From: Rhynchopus euleeides
Lineage: Eukaryota > Euglenozoa > Diplonemea > Diplonemida > Diplonemidae
Direction of reading: 5' to 3'
DNA: 64,000 bases
Assembly: GCA_963210315.1 (NCBI GenBank)
Contig: OY723262.1
Location: 930,001 to 994,000 of the forward strand
Shown here: positions 1 to 10,865 of the stretch, piece by piece
Numbering within the stretch: position 1 is the stretch's first letter
Layout of the letters: each line of letters starts with the position of its first letter
The notes under the pieces: generated by a model
What the model was told of the DNA's origin: nothing
Database searches by the model: none
What the model saw: the letters and a program-made list of their open reading frames with translations, nothing else
Made by a program: the position numbers and the translations under genes

Positions 1-149
1 TGGCCTGCCTGCGAAAGCCAAGGGCAACAAGAATGGGTGGGCGCACGGGTGGAGAGGGGGCCACCCTTTGAAACAAATCACAAAGGGGCTGCACGGCACA
101 CGGGAGACCAGCCCTGCTCGTGCTGCGACATGTGAATGCCGCACACACG

Positions 150-1501
150 TCAGTTGCGTGGCCTTGTCGGTGCAGGAAGCGACACCTCCTCCAAAGAGGA
201 AGGCCCGTAGCGCAGATCAAGTTGGGACGCGTAGAGTGACACGAGCGACGGGACCTGTGACCGCTTGTCGCCATTCTGAATGAGTGCAAGCTGTGTCCCA
301 CGCGAAGTTGCGTTTGAAGCAATGGTGCCACGCTTCGGCTTCAGTTTGATGAAGTGTGGCTGAGAGTAAAGCGCCATGCCCGGCTTAGAGGTAAACTCCT
401 GTTTGTGCGAATGCATCATGTCGCTCTTGATGTTCTGGAAACGCTGCACCGTGACACGCTCCTGCGAAGCCGCCTGTCGCGATATCCCTGACAGCTCGCT
501 CCGCATCTGCATCTCAGCAAAGCTCATCTCCGACTGGTGCTTCTTTTTGAGGCGCTGCTGTGCCGCATCCATCTGTTCCTGCAGCAGCTGCCGCATTCGG
601 TCACGCTCACGCTGCTCCAGCACAGACACCTTCGCATGGCACATGCGTGACTCGTTGTAGCAGTGGTTGGCACACAGCTTCTTCTCCGCCAACTGCATAT
701 CCCGCGTGCGGCTGGAGAAGCTGATAAAGAGAGGGCAACGCAGAGCAGTTCGGACATGATAGGCTGAGGCATGATCCTGAGCCTGACAAGTGTTGGTATG
801 CCATGTGTGCTTCCCTCGCTAAGAACAACGTCAGGCAAAGTGTGGTAAGCATGAACAAGGGCACTGCGACAAGCTGCACTGGCGTGACCCCCTCCCAACA
901 CACCCTCCCCTGTGGGTTGCAGGGGGTGCGCTGCGAGGGGTGTGTGAGTAGCGTGTGTCATACATCATGCGGGATCGGTCCTGCTTGTTCTGCAGCTCCT
1001 GTGCGAAGCTCTCCGCGTCTGCGGACTGGCGCTCCTCAATCTGGCGGAACCGCTGGTCCCATGTCTCCTTCACCTCGGTCTGCTTCTGCTTTGCCTGGGC
1101 GAGGGTGCGCTGCAGCGCAGCCTTCCGCGACTTCAGGAGTTTCTCCATTTCCCGGCTCTGCCGTTTCCGCTCCTTCTCGTACTCTGAGTTTTTGAATGCC
1201 AGCACCTCCTGATGTATCTGCTTGGTGATGGCCTCGGCATCTTCGTACTTCTTCAGCGACACTTTCTGTGGGCAGGCCGCAGGGCAGGGTGGCGCCACCC
1301 ATACAGGGGCAGGAGAGCAAACAAGGTCTGACGGTGCATTGTATTCCAAGGCGATGCCCTGCATCGCACGCTGTTGCCGATGCCTGATAAAACACAGGGA
1401 CACACCTGCTGCCGCAACGCATCCAGCTGCTCCAGCCTTTCTGTCATGGATTCATCGCGCGAGACATACACACGGGAGCTCAAGGGCTCCGCTAGTAGCA
1501 T
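150..1501 (-). CDS. Coiled-coil protein of unknown function, three exons
   Basis: Three exons on the minus strand join in frame to 319 aa: 1501-1406, 1265-964 and 711-150. The first intron starts GTGTGT and the second GTATGA; both end in CAG, and the codon split across the second intron is restored. The protein is almost entirely charged heptad-like helix (runs rich in E, K, R and Q from about residue 15 to 245), with a less charged tail of about 70 residues that contains Pro, Ser and basic residues. No catalytic motif is visible and I do not recognise the family; a cytoskeletal or basal-body type coiled coil is possible but not shown. The ATG at 1501 is the first one in frame, and an upstream exon cannot be excluded. 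It is the left-most gene of a run that is entirely on this strand. Confidence 0.72.
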
Positions 1502-2088
1502 GGCAGTGAAGAAGTGCGACTATGCCGAGCTGTGCGATGTGGGATGGGGGGCCTGTGCGGTGTGTGGTGGCTTCCCGGAGAGGCAGATGAATATCCAATG
1601 TTTCGACGTGAGTTTGGTGGTGTTCCGGTGGTGGATCGCGGTGGTTTGACCGGGGTTTGGACTCGGGCCTGGTATGGCATTCCACCTGACTACCCCAGGA
1701 AGTGTGCGCGAGCCTTGGAACCGAGTCACAATGCATCGCAACACAGCTGTCCTTATTGCGGAAACAAAAAGGCTGTCTGGGCTGGTGCAAGAAACACTTC
1801 TCGACCCCCACCCCCACATTTTGCCAGCACAACACTTCCGTGTCGACGGAAGGTGTGGAGTGAATGTCTGTGCGATCCTCACCCCTTTTTGGTTCTGGGC
1901 AGAAAAGCGCCACAATGCCATTTCATTGCCACAAATCAGGCACAGGGAAGTGTCTGCATCCACTTGACAGCACACCCGAACACCCCGGAAACCCTCACCC
2001 CGACGTGCCAAACCTCGGCCGCCCCCACCCCCACCCCCACCCCCCTCTCCACCCACAACCCCCTCTCTCCACATCTTCCCCACTTCCC
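1502..2088. other. Intergenic, C-rich spacer
   Basis: No gene is supported here. The right part (about 2020-2100) is a C/A-rich low-complexity run (CCCCCAC-type). Long ORFs in this stretch follow from base composition rather than from a recognisable protein. Confidence 0.6.
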
Positions 2089-2901
2089 TCAATCCACCCT
2101 AACATCTGCATGCCGCTGCCGCTGCCGCTGCACCCCGTCCTCCGCCCCGCCACACCACCACACCCTCGGCTGGGCCAGCCCCAACCGGCTCCGCTTCTGC
2201 CGGCACCCATAGCGGAGGAGCAGCCGCACCACATCGATGTGCGCCGACTCGATCGCAGCCTGCAGCGGCGTGGTCCCCCAGGGGCCCACCTCAAACCGGG
2301 GCCCAGCCTCCAGCAGGTCCGACACCACACCTGTATGCCCTTCGGATGCGGAGAGGAAGAGTGGGGTGAGGCCGTTGGCTGCCTTGTCGATGTCGATGCC
2401 GTGCTGCCCGAGCAGCAGCTGCACGACGTCGCGGTGGTTGCAGGAGGAGGCGAGGGCAAGGGGGGTGCTCAGCCCTTCTGAGGCCCCGTTCGGATCGGCA
2501 CCCATGCGGAGAAGGCGGGTGGCCAGGGCGAGGCTGCCTGAAGCGCAGGCAGCGTGGAGCGCCCCCGATGCGCTGCACCCTGCATCCAGCAGCAGCAAAG
2601 CCTGTTCGGCATCCCCGGCTTCGATGGCCTTCAGCAAAGCTTCGTCGTCGCACGCTAGGCCTCTCGTCTCCAGCTGTGCCCTGGCAATATCTTGCTGCGA
2701 CGGTGCGGCGTATATCGTGTCTCCATAAGACAGCTGCCCCCCCTCGCTAACGGCGGTGCCAGCGCTGTCGGACAGCACCCACCCCTGCGGTGTGCCCGTT
2801 GCCTGCTCCACCGCCTGGAAGATGGAGAGGAGCGGCGACTCGTCGGGGACGCAGACACTCAGCGGCTCTGCAAGCCCCTCCACCATCACAGTAATATCCA
2901 T
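2089..2901 (-). CDS. Ankyrin-repeat protein with N-terminal ubiquitin-like segment
   Basis: A single exon of 270 aa. Residues 1-75 look like a small beta-rich, ubiquitin-like domain (hydrophobic strand pattern starting MDITVMVEG). Residues 85-230 hold about four to five ankyrin repeats with the usual signatures, for example GALHAACASG, STPLALASS, LTPLFLSASEGH and TTPLQAAIESAH, with VVxLLL helices. The C-terminal 40 residues become basic and low in complexity, so the last exon end may be wrong. The reading frame is open upstream of 2901, but that part is Pro/His-rich and crosses a 17-G tract, so the ATG at 2901 at the start of the folded region is preferred. Ankyrin proteins are protein-binding scaffolds; the partner is unknown. 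Confidence 0.75.
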   Translation of the reverse strand: MDITVMVEGLAEPLSVCVPDESPLLSIFQAVEQATGTPQGWVLSDSAGTAVSEGGQLSYGDTIYAAPSQQDIARAQLETRGLACDDEALLKAIEAGDAEQALLLLDAGCSASGALHAACASGSLALATRLLRMGADPNGASEGLSTPLALASSCNHRDVVQLLLGQHGIDIDKAANGLTPLFLSASEGHTGVVSDLLEAGPRFEVGPWGTTPLQAAIESAHIDVVRLLLRYGCRQKRSRLGLAQPRVWWCGGAEDGVQRQRQRHADVRVD

Positions 2902-4094
2902 GCTGGCGTTGGGGCTGCTGCCTGGCCTCAGGGGGTGGCGGGTAAAAGGTGGGCGGGGGCCCAAGCCACTGATCCCCTCCCCTGTGGGCCGTGTGGGGCT
3001 TGGGTGGGGGGGGGGGGGGGGGGCGAGGGTGGGGGCACAGCAAGCCATGTATGCCGAGTGGTGGGTTTTTTTTGCTGTTTTGCCGCTGCAGCCATCCGCT
3101 CCCTTCGGGGGAGCGGCCATTTTCTCCGATGCCGGTATGATACGGCCCTCGTGCATTTGTGGGGTGTTGTGGTGGTGGGGCTTACCATAGGCTAGCAACA
3201 CCTCAGCAGTGCAGTTAGGCGGGAGGAGGCCAGCCTGCGGCTGGCACACCTGAAGAGGTGGGAGAAGAGAAGAGAGCAGAGGCGGTGCTGGTGTGTGCAA
3301 ACCGCAGGAAAGCAAGGTATTGCGCAAGGCGAGAAAACTGCAGCCCAAGCCATCCAGCTAGCCAGAGGCAAAAGTCTCCGGAAGGGACATAGCATTCTTG
3401 AGATGATTTGTGCTGCATGGGGCAAGCCGAGGTTATGCCCTGCCCCATAAATGGGGCCGAGGACACAGACGTCAACCCCTCTCCTCCCGGGCTACCGCAG
3501 AGTGTGTAGTGACTGATTCGAGCCGAAGAGATAAGGCAATCCGTGCGGATCACAGCCCGGTAAGGAGACTGTGCAGAGGCATCTTCCTTCTCTGACCCGC
3601 TGAAGCACCGAGGTTTCTGGGTGTGCGTGCCCTGGTGTAGCCTGCACGACAAAATCAAAAAAACCCTCTCGCGCACAGCGCCGGCATTATTGGATAGAGA
3701 GGAAGGACAGGATGCCACAATGCGGCAGCGAGGCGGCAGAGCGCTCGCGCCAAGTGGTGGGGCACGGGCACACCCATCCCGGAGAGAACGGTGAAAAATC
3801 CGAGCGGCTCCGTCATTTGTAAAGAAGCCGTGTGTCTGCATCGCACCGAAAGATTTTTTTTTTTGGGGGGGAATACTACATACAGGATACAGAATACAGA
3901 ATACAGAGGGCGGCAGGAACCCTCATTCGTAAACCTCCTCCCCACACACACCCACACACCAGCGTATTTCTTTCAATGTCTCGCGTGTGCCAATGAGGTG
4001 AGGGGAAGCTACACCGCACAGCGCACTTTTTTTTTTGCTTGTCTGTTCACCAAAGCAACAAAACAAACTATAAGGCAAACCCACCCCCACCCTG
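2902..4094. other. Intergenic region with G tract and simple repeats
   Basis: Nothing here resembles a conserved gene. It contains a G tract near 3007-3023, a T-rich stretch near 3067, a GGATACAGAATACAGAATACAG direct repeat near 3886-3908 and several A- or T-runs. ORFs present are short and overlap in opposing frames. Confidence 0.5.
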
Positions 4095-4658
4095 CTACAC
4101 TCCACGGGGCGGGCTGAGCGAGCGCAGAGCAGCAGCGCTCCCTTGGCTGCGCGCCCAGGGCAAGGCACTGCCCCTCTGCGACAGATGGCTCCACGGGGAT
4201 GCAAAGCCCTCGCCAGAGCCAGCCCCCTGCAGGTACTGCAGGCGATCCTGCTGGGCGGAGCGGCGTTGGCTCGCATGGTGCAGCAGGCTGTTGTGCTTCA
4301 CAGGCGACGTGCCGTGCACAGCGGGTGGAGGGGTGTGCACCCCTGGCGAGCCGGAGGGAAACCCGGTGGGGGCACCCACCCCGTGGGTGGTTGGCGAGGT
4401 GAAGTATGCCGGCAGCTGCTCGTCGGCCATCATCTCCCGCAGCAGCACTGCCTCGAAGCGGAGGGGCGCGGCGGACAGCACGCGAGAGACGGCACCCGAG
4501 TCGTCAGGAACCCTCACCCCGTTGATGAGCAGCAGTCTGTCACCCACCTGCAGCCCGCATGCAGGGCGCTCCACGGCAGAGACGCGGCGCCCGACACATG
4601 TCACACCGACGAGCCCGCCAGGACCCTTCTCCACGCTGACACAGTACTCCGCTTCCAT
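4095..4658 (-). CDS. PDZ-domain protein
   Basis: 187 aa read from the ATG at 4658. Residues 4-75 fit a PDZ fold: a carboxylate-loop-like segment (GPGGLVGV), then CGLQVGDRLLLINGV, the classic strand-turn before the second helix, then a helix and a closing strand (FEAVLLREM). The rest is Pro/Ser/His-rich and probably disordered. An in-frame ATG lies 31 codons upstream (4751), but that extension is His/Pro low-complexity and is followed by CTCCACAG, which looks like a splice acceptor, so it is more likely intron or leader. PDZ domains bind C-terminal peptides of partner proteins. No catalytic part is present. Confidence 0.68.
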   Translation of the reverse strand: MEAEYCVSVEKGPGGLVGVTCVGRRVSAVERPACGLQVGDRLLLINGVRVPDDSGAVSRVLSAAPLRFEAVLLREMMADEQLPAYFTSPTTHGVGAPTGFPSGSPGVHTPPPAVHGTSPVKHNSLLHHASQRRSAQQDRLQYLQGAGSGEGFASPWSHLSQRGSALPWARSQGSAAALRSLSPPRGV

Positions 4659-5206
4659 AGCACCGACCCCCTGGACTGCGCCTGTGGAGGGATTGTGGTG
4701 TGGTGTGGTGTGACGTGGGGGGTGGTGGTGTGGTGAAAGCACGGGCTCCATAGATATCTTCTTCTGATTGTAAGCACGCCCACAGATAGAGTGGCAGTGG
4801 GAGTGCGCTCGTCAGAAGTCGTAGAAGTAGATTTGGCACATCATACATCATGCAGGTGGCGCAGTGGTGGCCCGTGGGTGGTGGCGAAACATAAAAGACG
4901 TAATACGGAGGGGGGGAGGGGAGGTTTTGGAGGGTCGGTGCCAGACACTCTCTTACCCACACACACCGTCTACCTCACACCCACACATTGCTTAGTCGAG
5001 CTGTTTCCCGCAGGGGGGGGGGGGGGGCGAGAAAAACACCCGCACGGGCGCGAGTTTCATCTCTCTCTCTCTCCCCTCTCATGGGAAGCACGTGCCCTTT
5101 TTTTCCATTTGTTTAGCCATATCCTTTTTTTTACCATTCTGCTTGGCTTTTTTTGGTTGCTGTTTTGCTGCTGTCGTCGCGGGTGGGGGGGGGGCAAGGC
5201 TGGCAG
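4659..5206. other. Intergenic, G- and T-rich spacer
   Basis: No supported gene. Contains a G tract at about 5015-5029, a CT microsatellite near 5061-5076 and T-runs between 5098 and 5160. Confidence 0.5.
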
Positions 5207-5276
5207 CAAATTTTTACTGCACTTTACTGCACTTTATTATACTGCATTTTACTGCATTTTATTGTATTTTATTTTC
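5207..5276 (+). repeat. Short T-rich tandem repeat, unit about 10 nt (ACTGCATTTT)
   Basis: The sequence alternates ACTGCACTTT and ACTGCATTTT units and ends in TTTTATTTT. A second block with the same unit and the same ending lies at 5951-6030, so the two blocks bracket about 675 bp. Confidence 0.75.
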
Positions 5277-5285
5277 CGGATTTTT

Positions 5286-5559
5286 GGATAAAGTGCATGG
5301 TCCTGAGTGGTGCCTTGGGCTTCGCATACGTACAGCTGGGAGGACCACTATGGACAGGCCAAATGCTGGAGTCACACCCACTTTACAGAGGTGCAGCCAC
5401 GTCTGCAAGTTTGCGGACAGCCGCAAACCCGCAGAAGATGGCAAAAAGTACCGCTCCTGCACGGAGGTTCTCCTGAAGGTCACAGGGACGCACCAAGGCT
5501 CCGGCAGAGAATGCAGGCCGGGATGGATGTGCCCTGCCTATGTTGGGTCGGTGGGTTAG
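5286..5559 (+). other. Unassigned open frame, possible gene relic
   Basis: Between the two T-rich repeat blocks one plus-strand frame reads a Cys-containing segment (CSHVCKFADSRKPAEDGKKY and onward) with protein-like composition, but other frames are also open and no family is recognised. It could be a degraded exon carried between the repeats. Listed only so that the stretch is not left blank. Confidence 0.2.
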
Positions 5560-5950
5560 CAGGACCTGATCGGTGCGGCCTCCGCCTGGCTTCAGTCCTG
5601 CTTTGAGTGCTTTCAGTCCGCTCTGATGTCCAGCCTCCCCGAACGGGATGGTGAAGAACCCGTACGCCAGATCAGCTCAGCTGTACAACGTCCGAGGAAG
5701 GTGGACTGCCCACCGCACACCGCCGTGCTGGTCCGCCCTGCTGCGCCTGCGGTGCTGGGGTGCGCCTGCTGCCTGATTGGCCCCGGCGCTCGGAAGCAGC
5801 ATCAAGCATGCCGAACAGCAGCAGGGCGGGCCTGGCGGGGGTACTGCCTTGGTGGCCTTGTGTTGGCCAGAGTGGGCGGATCAGGGTCCCCTGGCACGGC
5901 AGGTCAGCGTCCTGCCCACCGTCACGCCGAGCCACCCCTACAACACGCTC

Positions 5951-6030
5951 TCCTGCACTTTATTGCACTTTACTGCATTTTACTGCACTTTACTGCATTT
6001 TATTGCACTTTATTTTATTTTATGTTTTTT
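5951..6030 (+). repeat. Second block of the ACTGCATTTT tandem repeat
   Basis: About eight units of ten nucleotides, same sequence and orientation as 5207-5276, followed by an A/T-rich tail and then the G tract that carries element A copy 1. Confidence 0.75.
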
Positions 6031-6076
6031 ATTTTTAAAATGCAGCATTTGTCCAGCCTTGGGGGGGGGGGGGGTA

Positions 6077-7183
6077 GGGGGGGTCAAATGGGGGTGACAA
6101 ACACGATTTTTCAAAAAACCGGCGCAGAGGCCCCAAAGCCCCCGTAAACCCTCCAAACCCCCCCAGATCGGTCCGGAAACCCATCGAACCCCACTTTTCC
6201 ACCATTCCGGGCACCTCAGGTGCCCGAATTGGGGTACCTAAATTTTGTGCCACCGTTTGGTACCGTACAGTGCCACTGTGTGGGAGGTTGGAAAAGAAAA
6301 TGCCCCAACACACCACATCTGAGGGTTGCAATGCATGTTGCTTGCCAACCACGTCATCCGGTGGGTGTCAGGCGCTATGTAGGTGGCATCAGCCAGGTCT
6401 TCGATGTGTTCTGGCTTGTATATGTACCTCCCTGCCTGCGGCACAGGCACTGCCTTTGTCCCCCACACCAGCCACAGAGAGCGTATTGTACTCGGTCCAC
6501 GGTTGCTGATTCATTGTGATGCGTTGTATCCTCGAGTGAACGTCACACACTAGTGACACCACCACCCGCCATCCGAGAGCTGTATTGACTTTGCGCGCTT
6601 CCGTTGCATTCACCTCGCCACGCATATTGCACTGTTCAGTACCAGTGCTCTTGGGCCAGGCAAAGTAGACCGCAGCAAGTACCAATTCTGGCACAATGGG
6701 TACCACGACAGCGCACTTCGTGTGTTCCCGGAATGTACAGCTCGTGTTGCAACAGTCGTTGTCAACACATCCCGGTTGTGGAGCACTGCTGCACAGGAAT
6801 CACACGACCATCTGGACTTGTTCCGTACCTACAGGCAGCCTCCCGGTGCATGGTGGCAGGGAGGTACATATACAAGCCAGAACTCATCGAAGACCTGGCT
6901 AATGCCACCTACATAGCGCCTGACACCCACCGGATGACGTGGTTGGCAAGCAACATGCATTGCAACCCTCAGATGTGGTGTGTTGGGGCATTTTCTTTTC
7001 CAACCTCCCACACAGTGGCACTGTCCGGTACCAAACGGTGGCACAAAATTTAGGTACCCCAATTCGGGCACCTGAGGTGCCCGGAATGGTGGAAAAGTGG
7101 GGTTCGATGGGTTTCCGGACCGATCTGGGGGGGTTTGGAGGGTTTACGGGGGCTTTGGGGCCTTTGTGGCATTTGACCCCCCC
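6077..7183 (+). mobile_element. Family A inverted-repeat element, copy 1
   Basis: Starts GGGGGGGTCAAATG and ends CATTTGACCCCCCC, with TA on each side (6075-6076, 7184-7185), a run of 14 G on the left and 12 G on the right. The terminal inverted repeats are about 360 bp and enclose a unique core of about 425 bp (roughly 6437-6860). The right end lacks about 40 bp found in the other copies. Small ORFs in the arms (for example one containing GRYIYKPEHIEDLADA) recur in every copy only because the copies are nearly identical. No transposase motif is visible, so it is probably non-autonomous. Confidence 0.88.
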
Positions 7184-7185
7184 TA

Positions 7186-7795
7186 GGGGGGGGGGGGTGG
7201 GGGTGGAGGTGTGAGGGCAGGGAGTCGGCTCTGTTATAAAATTGACACCACACCCCCTCCGCAAAAGCTACCCTCAAACCCATCTCTCTCCCAACAGGCC
7301 TGTCAGAGATCTTGAGGAAGAGCCTCTCTACAGGAGGGAGGGAAGAAGGTGCCGCCAAATCCTTGCTGTCGGGAGCTTCTTCAGGAGCTCTTATTGGGGC
7401 GCCTGAAACCCGTTCTATCAGAAGAAACTTTGTGTCTGCAAATCAGAAAGGGGAGAGAAGAACCAGCGGGTATTCGTCGATCGCGAGAACACCCTTTAAC
7501 AATGCTGTTTTCAGGCGCCCCCCTTACGTGTGCCAAAAAAACAATGTGGGGCTTTTGCATTTTTTACAGCCACTCTACGTGATCTCGCACGGTTTCGCGT
7601 GCTGAATTACATGCCCGCCGGATGATGCAGTCCTGAAGCAAAATCAGATCAAGCTCGTCAGATGCAAAGCACCGCGTGGTGGACTCCGCTGTTGGTGCCC
7701 CCGACACCCCCTATTTTGCGTACTTTGTGCGTAGTGAAATAGGGGGGGGGGGGGGGGGGTCCCCTTTTTTGGTCCCCTTTACCAGCCCCAGCCAG
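7186..7795. other. Spacer between element A copy 1 and a gene relic
   Basis: A plus-strand ORF of 97 codons (7312-7605) has protein-like composition but no recognisable family. GGCGCCTGAAA near 7399 is repeated in inverted form near 7509. A G tract of about 19 lies at 7741-7759. Confidence 0.3.
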
Positions 7796-8814
7796 AGCCC
7801 CGCCTCCCCCAAACTCAAGCAGGTCCTGCTGCTCCGGGGTCAGGACGGGTGCAGGCGCTGCAGGTGCTGCAGTCTTTGGTGCGGGTTTCGACGCAGTGGG
7901 CTATTTTTTTAACTCGGTACCCGCCGTAGACCTCTTCTCTGTGGCTAGGAACGATGCGATGCTCGAGGCGTGCAGCTCTGACAGGGACCAGACCGTCTTC
8001 TTATCCGTTGATCCTGTACTGGGCAGTGAAGTGGCCCAGCTTCACGGTGTTCGCAGGGTCCGTGGCACTGCATGGCGGTGTCGACCCACTCACGCACGTC
8101 CAGGCGGGAAGCAGGCGCTGTCTCCGCCTTGGCCAGAACGAACAACGCTGAACCAGCGTCCACGCTCTGCCACAGCCCCTCCGGGAGAGGCCGCATGTCC
8201 GCCGAGGTCACATCGCCGCCCCTCAGCAGATGCACCTGGGCAGGCAAGGTTCTCAGAGGGGCCCGGCCCATGGGCCCAATGGGGCCGGCCCCATGGTGAA
8301 TAGGATCCAAAAATGGTCCACCCATTTGGCGACATTTTTTGGGGAAAATGTCGCGAATGTGCCCAAAAATGCCCGGGATCACATTTTTGGGACATATGCA
8401 CACCCACAGAGCCAGATTTGGCCTTTCAAAAAAATTCGGATTTTCGGACCACCCCGGCCCAGGTACATGTACCTGGTACTTGGTACAGTACCTGGGACTG
8501 TACCATGGTACACAGGCTGAAGTACCATGGTACAGTACCAGGTACTGTACCAAAAGGGCCGTGGGGCCGGCCCCTTTTTTTGGGGCTTGGTACAGGACCA
8601 AGTACCAGGGGCCCAAAAAAAGGTACTTGGGGCCGGGGCCCTCTAAGAACCTTGCTCCAGGCACTCGCCGGCCGGCTGCAACCCCACCTCATCCAGCAGC
8701 CCCAGCACCTTCTCGCGGGAGACACATTCACTAATAGTCCCCGCGAGGCATCGCAACCCCTGCACAGAGGCTACGATGGTGAACAGCGACTCCTGTTCAC
8801 CTGACATTGTTCCT
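7796..8814 (-). pseudogene. Unrecognised gene relic interrupted by a palindromic insertion
   Basis: Minus-strand translation gives protein-like blocks in changing frames: one from about 8807 to 8660 (contains EKVLGLLDEVGLQPAGECLE), then, beyond an insertion at about 8248-8655, one from about 8240 to 8060 (contains GLWQSVDAGSALFVLAKAE and RLDVREWVDTAMQ), and a further one to about 7900 (contains KKTVWSLSELHASSIASFL). The blocks are not in one frame and are interrupted, so this looks like a dead gene. I do not recognise the family. It lies on the same strand as all the live genes. Confidence 0.45.
8248..8655. mobile_element. Palindromic insertion with GGTAC-rich core
   Basis: Left end AAGGTTCTCAGAGGGG and right end CCCTCTAAGAACCTT form inverted repeats of about 25 bp with one or two mismatches. 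The core at 8460-8560 is built of overlapping GGTACAGTACC palindromes. It separates two blocks of a gene relic. No clear target duplication was found. Confidence 0.6.
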
Positions 8815-9056
8815 ACGTAAGGGAACATGCGTAAAATCCTTACACAGTGTTCATGCTGACGTCTGTGTGGGATGATGCGGTGTTGTGGCGGTGCTACGTG
8901 GCTCCCGGAGGTGAGTTCTGGCAATATTTTTCTGTCTCGGTCAGCACAGTGCCTCCAGTCCTGTCTCAGTAGCCACACAGAAAGGGGTACCAAAAAAAAA
9001 CTGGGGGGGGGACCAAAAACGAGACCCCCCCCCCCTAATTTGCGTACTTCGTGCGC

Positions 9057-9300
9057 AGGCATGTCGCTAAGCGTCGACCGTCGACCCAGTGATTTTGGGT
9101 TTCCCCCCCCATAAAAAAGCGTCGACCCAGCGTCGACCCAGTGGACTGGGTTGACGCTTGGTCGAGGCTTGGAGCGTCGACCCAGTGGAACTGGGTTGCC
9201 ATTCAAGCCTGGACCAAGCGTCAACCCATTTATTACACTGGGTCGACGCTCACCAAGCGTCGACCAAGCGTCAACCCACTTTCACTGGGTCGACGTCGAA
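9057..9300. repeat. GTCGACCCAGTG foldback repeat cluster
   Basis: The motif AGCGTCGACCCAGTG and its reverse complement CACTGGGTCGACGCT recur about ten times in both orientations, so the stretch can fold into several alternative hairpins. It has no coding features. Confidence 0.75.
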
Positions 9301-10138
9301 GAGAGTATGGGTTTGCAGGAACAGATGCTCACTACCGTGGCCTCCGGCGGCTGGGGGGCTCTGCCCCCCAGACCCCCCATCTCGCGTGCCCGTCTCGTAA
9401 CCAAGTCCTTGCGCTTTGACGGCCGTGGCATATCAGGGGGCAGCGTCGAAATCATGGTCCCGAAAGCCATTTTTTGGTTTCCTCCGGCACCCGACGGCGC
9501 GAGCGGGAGAGGAACCACGGAAGGAACCCAGCGCCTCACACCGTGCCCACCTAGTGGTCCACCGGTGGGAAAATTTGGCAACAACACGAGCGCGCGCGAA
9601 GCGCGCGCGAGAAAAATTGACCCCTAGTGTTTTCCCCCCTGATCCCCCCCCCAAAACAGGAGCGTCAACCCACCAAATCTCCAAAATCGAAAAGTTAGCG
9701 ACAGGCCTGCTTCGTGCGTAGTGAAATAGGGGGTAATCGGGGGCACCAGCTGTATTACTTTTTTTTTGGCAATTTACCACACTACACCAACCCCCGACAC
9801 ACAACCCCAGCCTTCCCAGCAGCGAAAGATTTATGCTGTAAAAAGAAAGCCTCTACCGGGTGGCGGCCGGAGGGGCAGGGGGGGGGGGTCGGGGAGCCTT
9901 TTGAACTAAAGTGCAGAAACAAAAGGTGGGTAGCGGGTGAGTTGGCAGTTGATGCAGATGGGGTTGTTTGAGAGTTCATGGCCCACACACACACCCACAC
10001 ACCCTCCCCCACCCGCCCCGCTTGGAAAAGTGCCCCCAAATGCAGATTCTTGCACAGGTGATGACATGATGTGGATTGCGGGGGGGTGTGGGGGGGGGGG
10101 GTGAAAGTGGGTCCACACATCATCACCGGCCTATATTA
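9301..10138. other. Spacer without a supported gene
   Basis: A plus-strand open frame over 9151-9627 partly overlaps the preceding repeat and has no recognised domain. GCGCGCGAAGCGCGCGC at about 9592-9608 is a short palindrome. G or C tracts lie near 9645, 9880 and 10090. Confidence 0.4.
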
Positions 10139-10654
10139 TCATGGTTTGACATAAGACTTACTTATGTTTACGCTTATTCCGTAAGATTTGTAAGTCTTAT
10201 AAGACTTACGGAAATCTTACGGAAATCTTATAAGACTTATAAGAATCTTACGGATTCTTATAAGTCTTATAAGAATCTTACGGATTCTTATCAGGCTTAC
10301 GGAAAATCTTATAAGATTTTTTTATCTTACCAAAAATCTTATAAGACTTACAAATCTTATCGGAAAAATCCGTAAGTCTTATAAGACTTACGGGAAATCT
10401 TATAAGTCTTATAAGATTTTCCGCAAGTCTTATAAGACTTATCGGATTTCTGGCAAGAATTTTCCGGAATCTTACAAGAATCTTATGAGATTTTCCCGAA
10501 ATCTTATAAGACTTTCTCAGATTCTTACAAGTCTTATAAGATTTGACGGCTTATCGTAAGAATTCTTGGCTTTTTTTCGTAAGTGTTCGGAGCCAATAAG
10601 CGTAAGAATCCATAAGAATCCAACAAGATTCTTAAGCGGCTTGTCAAACCATGA
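10139..10654. mobile_element. TTA-flanked element filled with palindromic AAGTCTTATAAGACTT repeats
   Basis: Termini TCATGGTTTGACA and TGTCAAACCATGA are perfect inverted repeats, and each is flanked by TTA (10136-10138 and 10655-10657). A 3-bp TTA duplication with short inverted termini is what PIF/Harbinger-type elements make, so a Harbinger-like non-autonomous element is the best guess. The 490-bp interior consists almost only of variants of AAGTCTTATAAGACTTACGG, each itself a palindrome. Confidence 0.8.
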
Positions 10655-10865
10655 TTATGCAGAAGAAGAAGAAGAGCTGCAGAAGGGGCTGAGGGTCGGA
10701 TGTTCAGGCGGTCCCTCTTTTCCAAACGGGTTAAAGATGCAGGGGGGGGGGGGATGGGGTGGGGTGGTGGGTACTGGGGTATTTCTGCGAACAAACTAAA
10801 AATGGCACCGACGAAGACATGCACACACAGCAGCACTCACCCCCACCCCCACCCCCCCCCCCCTA

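Noticed and set aside
6061-6083. Telomeric repeats, because of TAGGGG words
   Set aside because: The TAGGGGGGG words occur once per element end next to homopolymer G and never as a tandem TTAGGG array.
6220-7071. Small ORFs in family A arms as a conserved protein
   Set aside because: Identity among the four copies is as high outside the ORFs as inside, and both arms read the same peptide in opposite directions. There is no sign of protein-level conservation.
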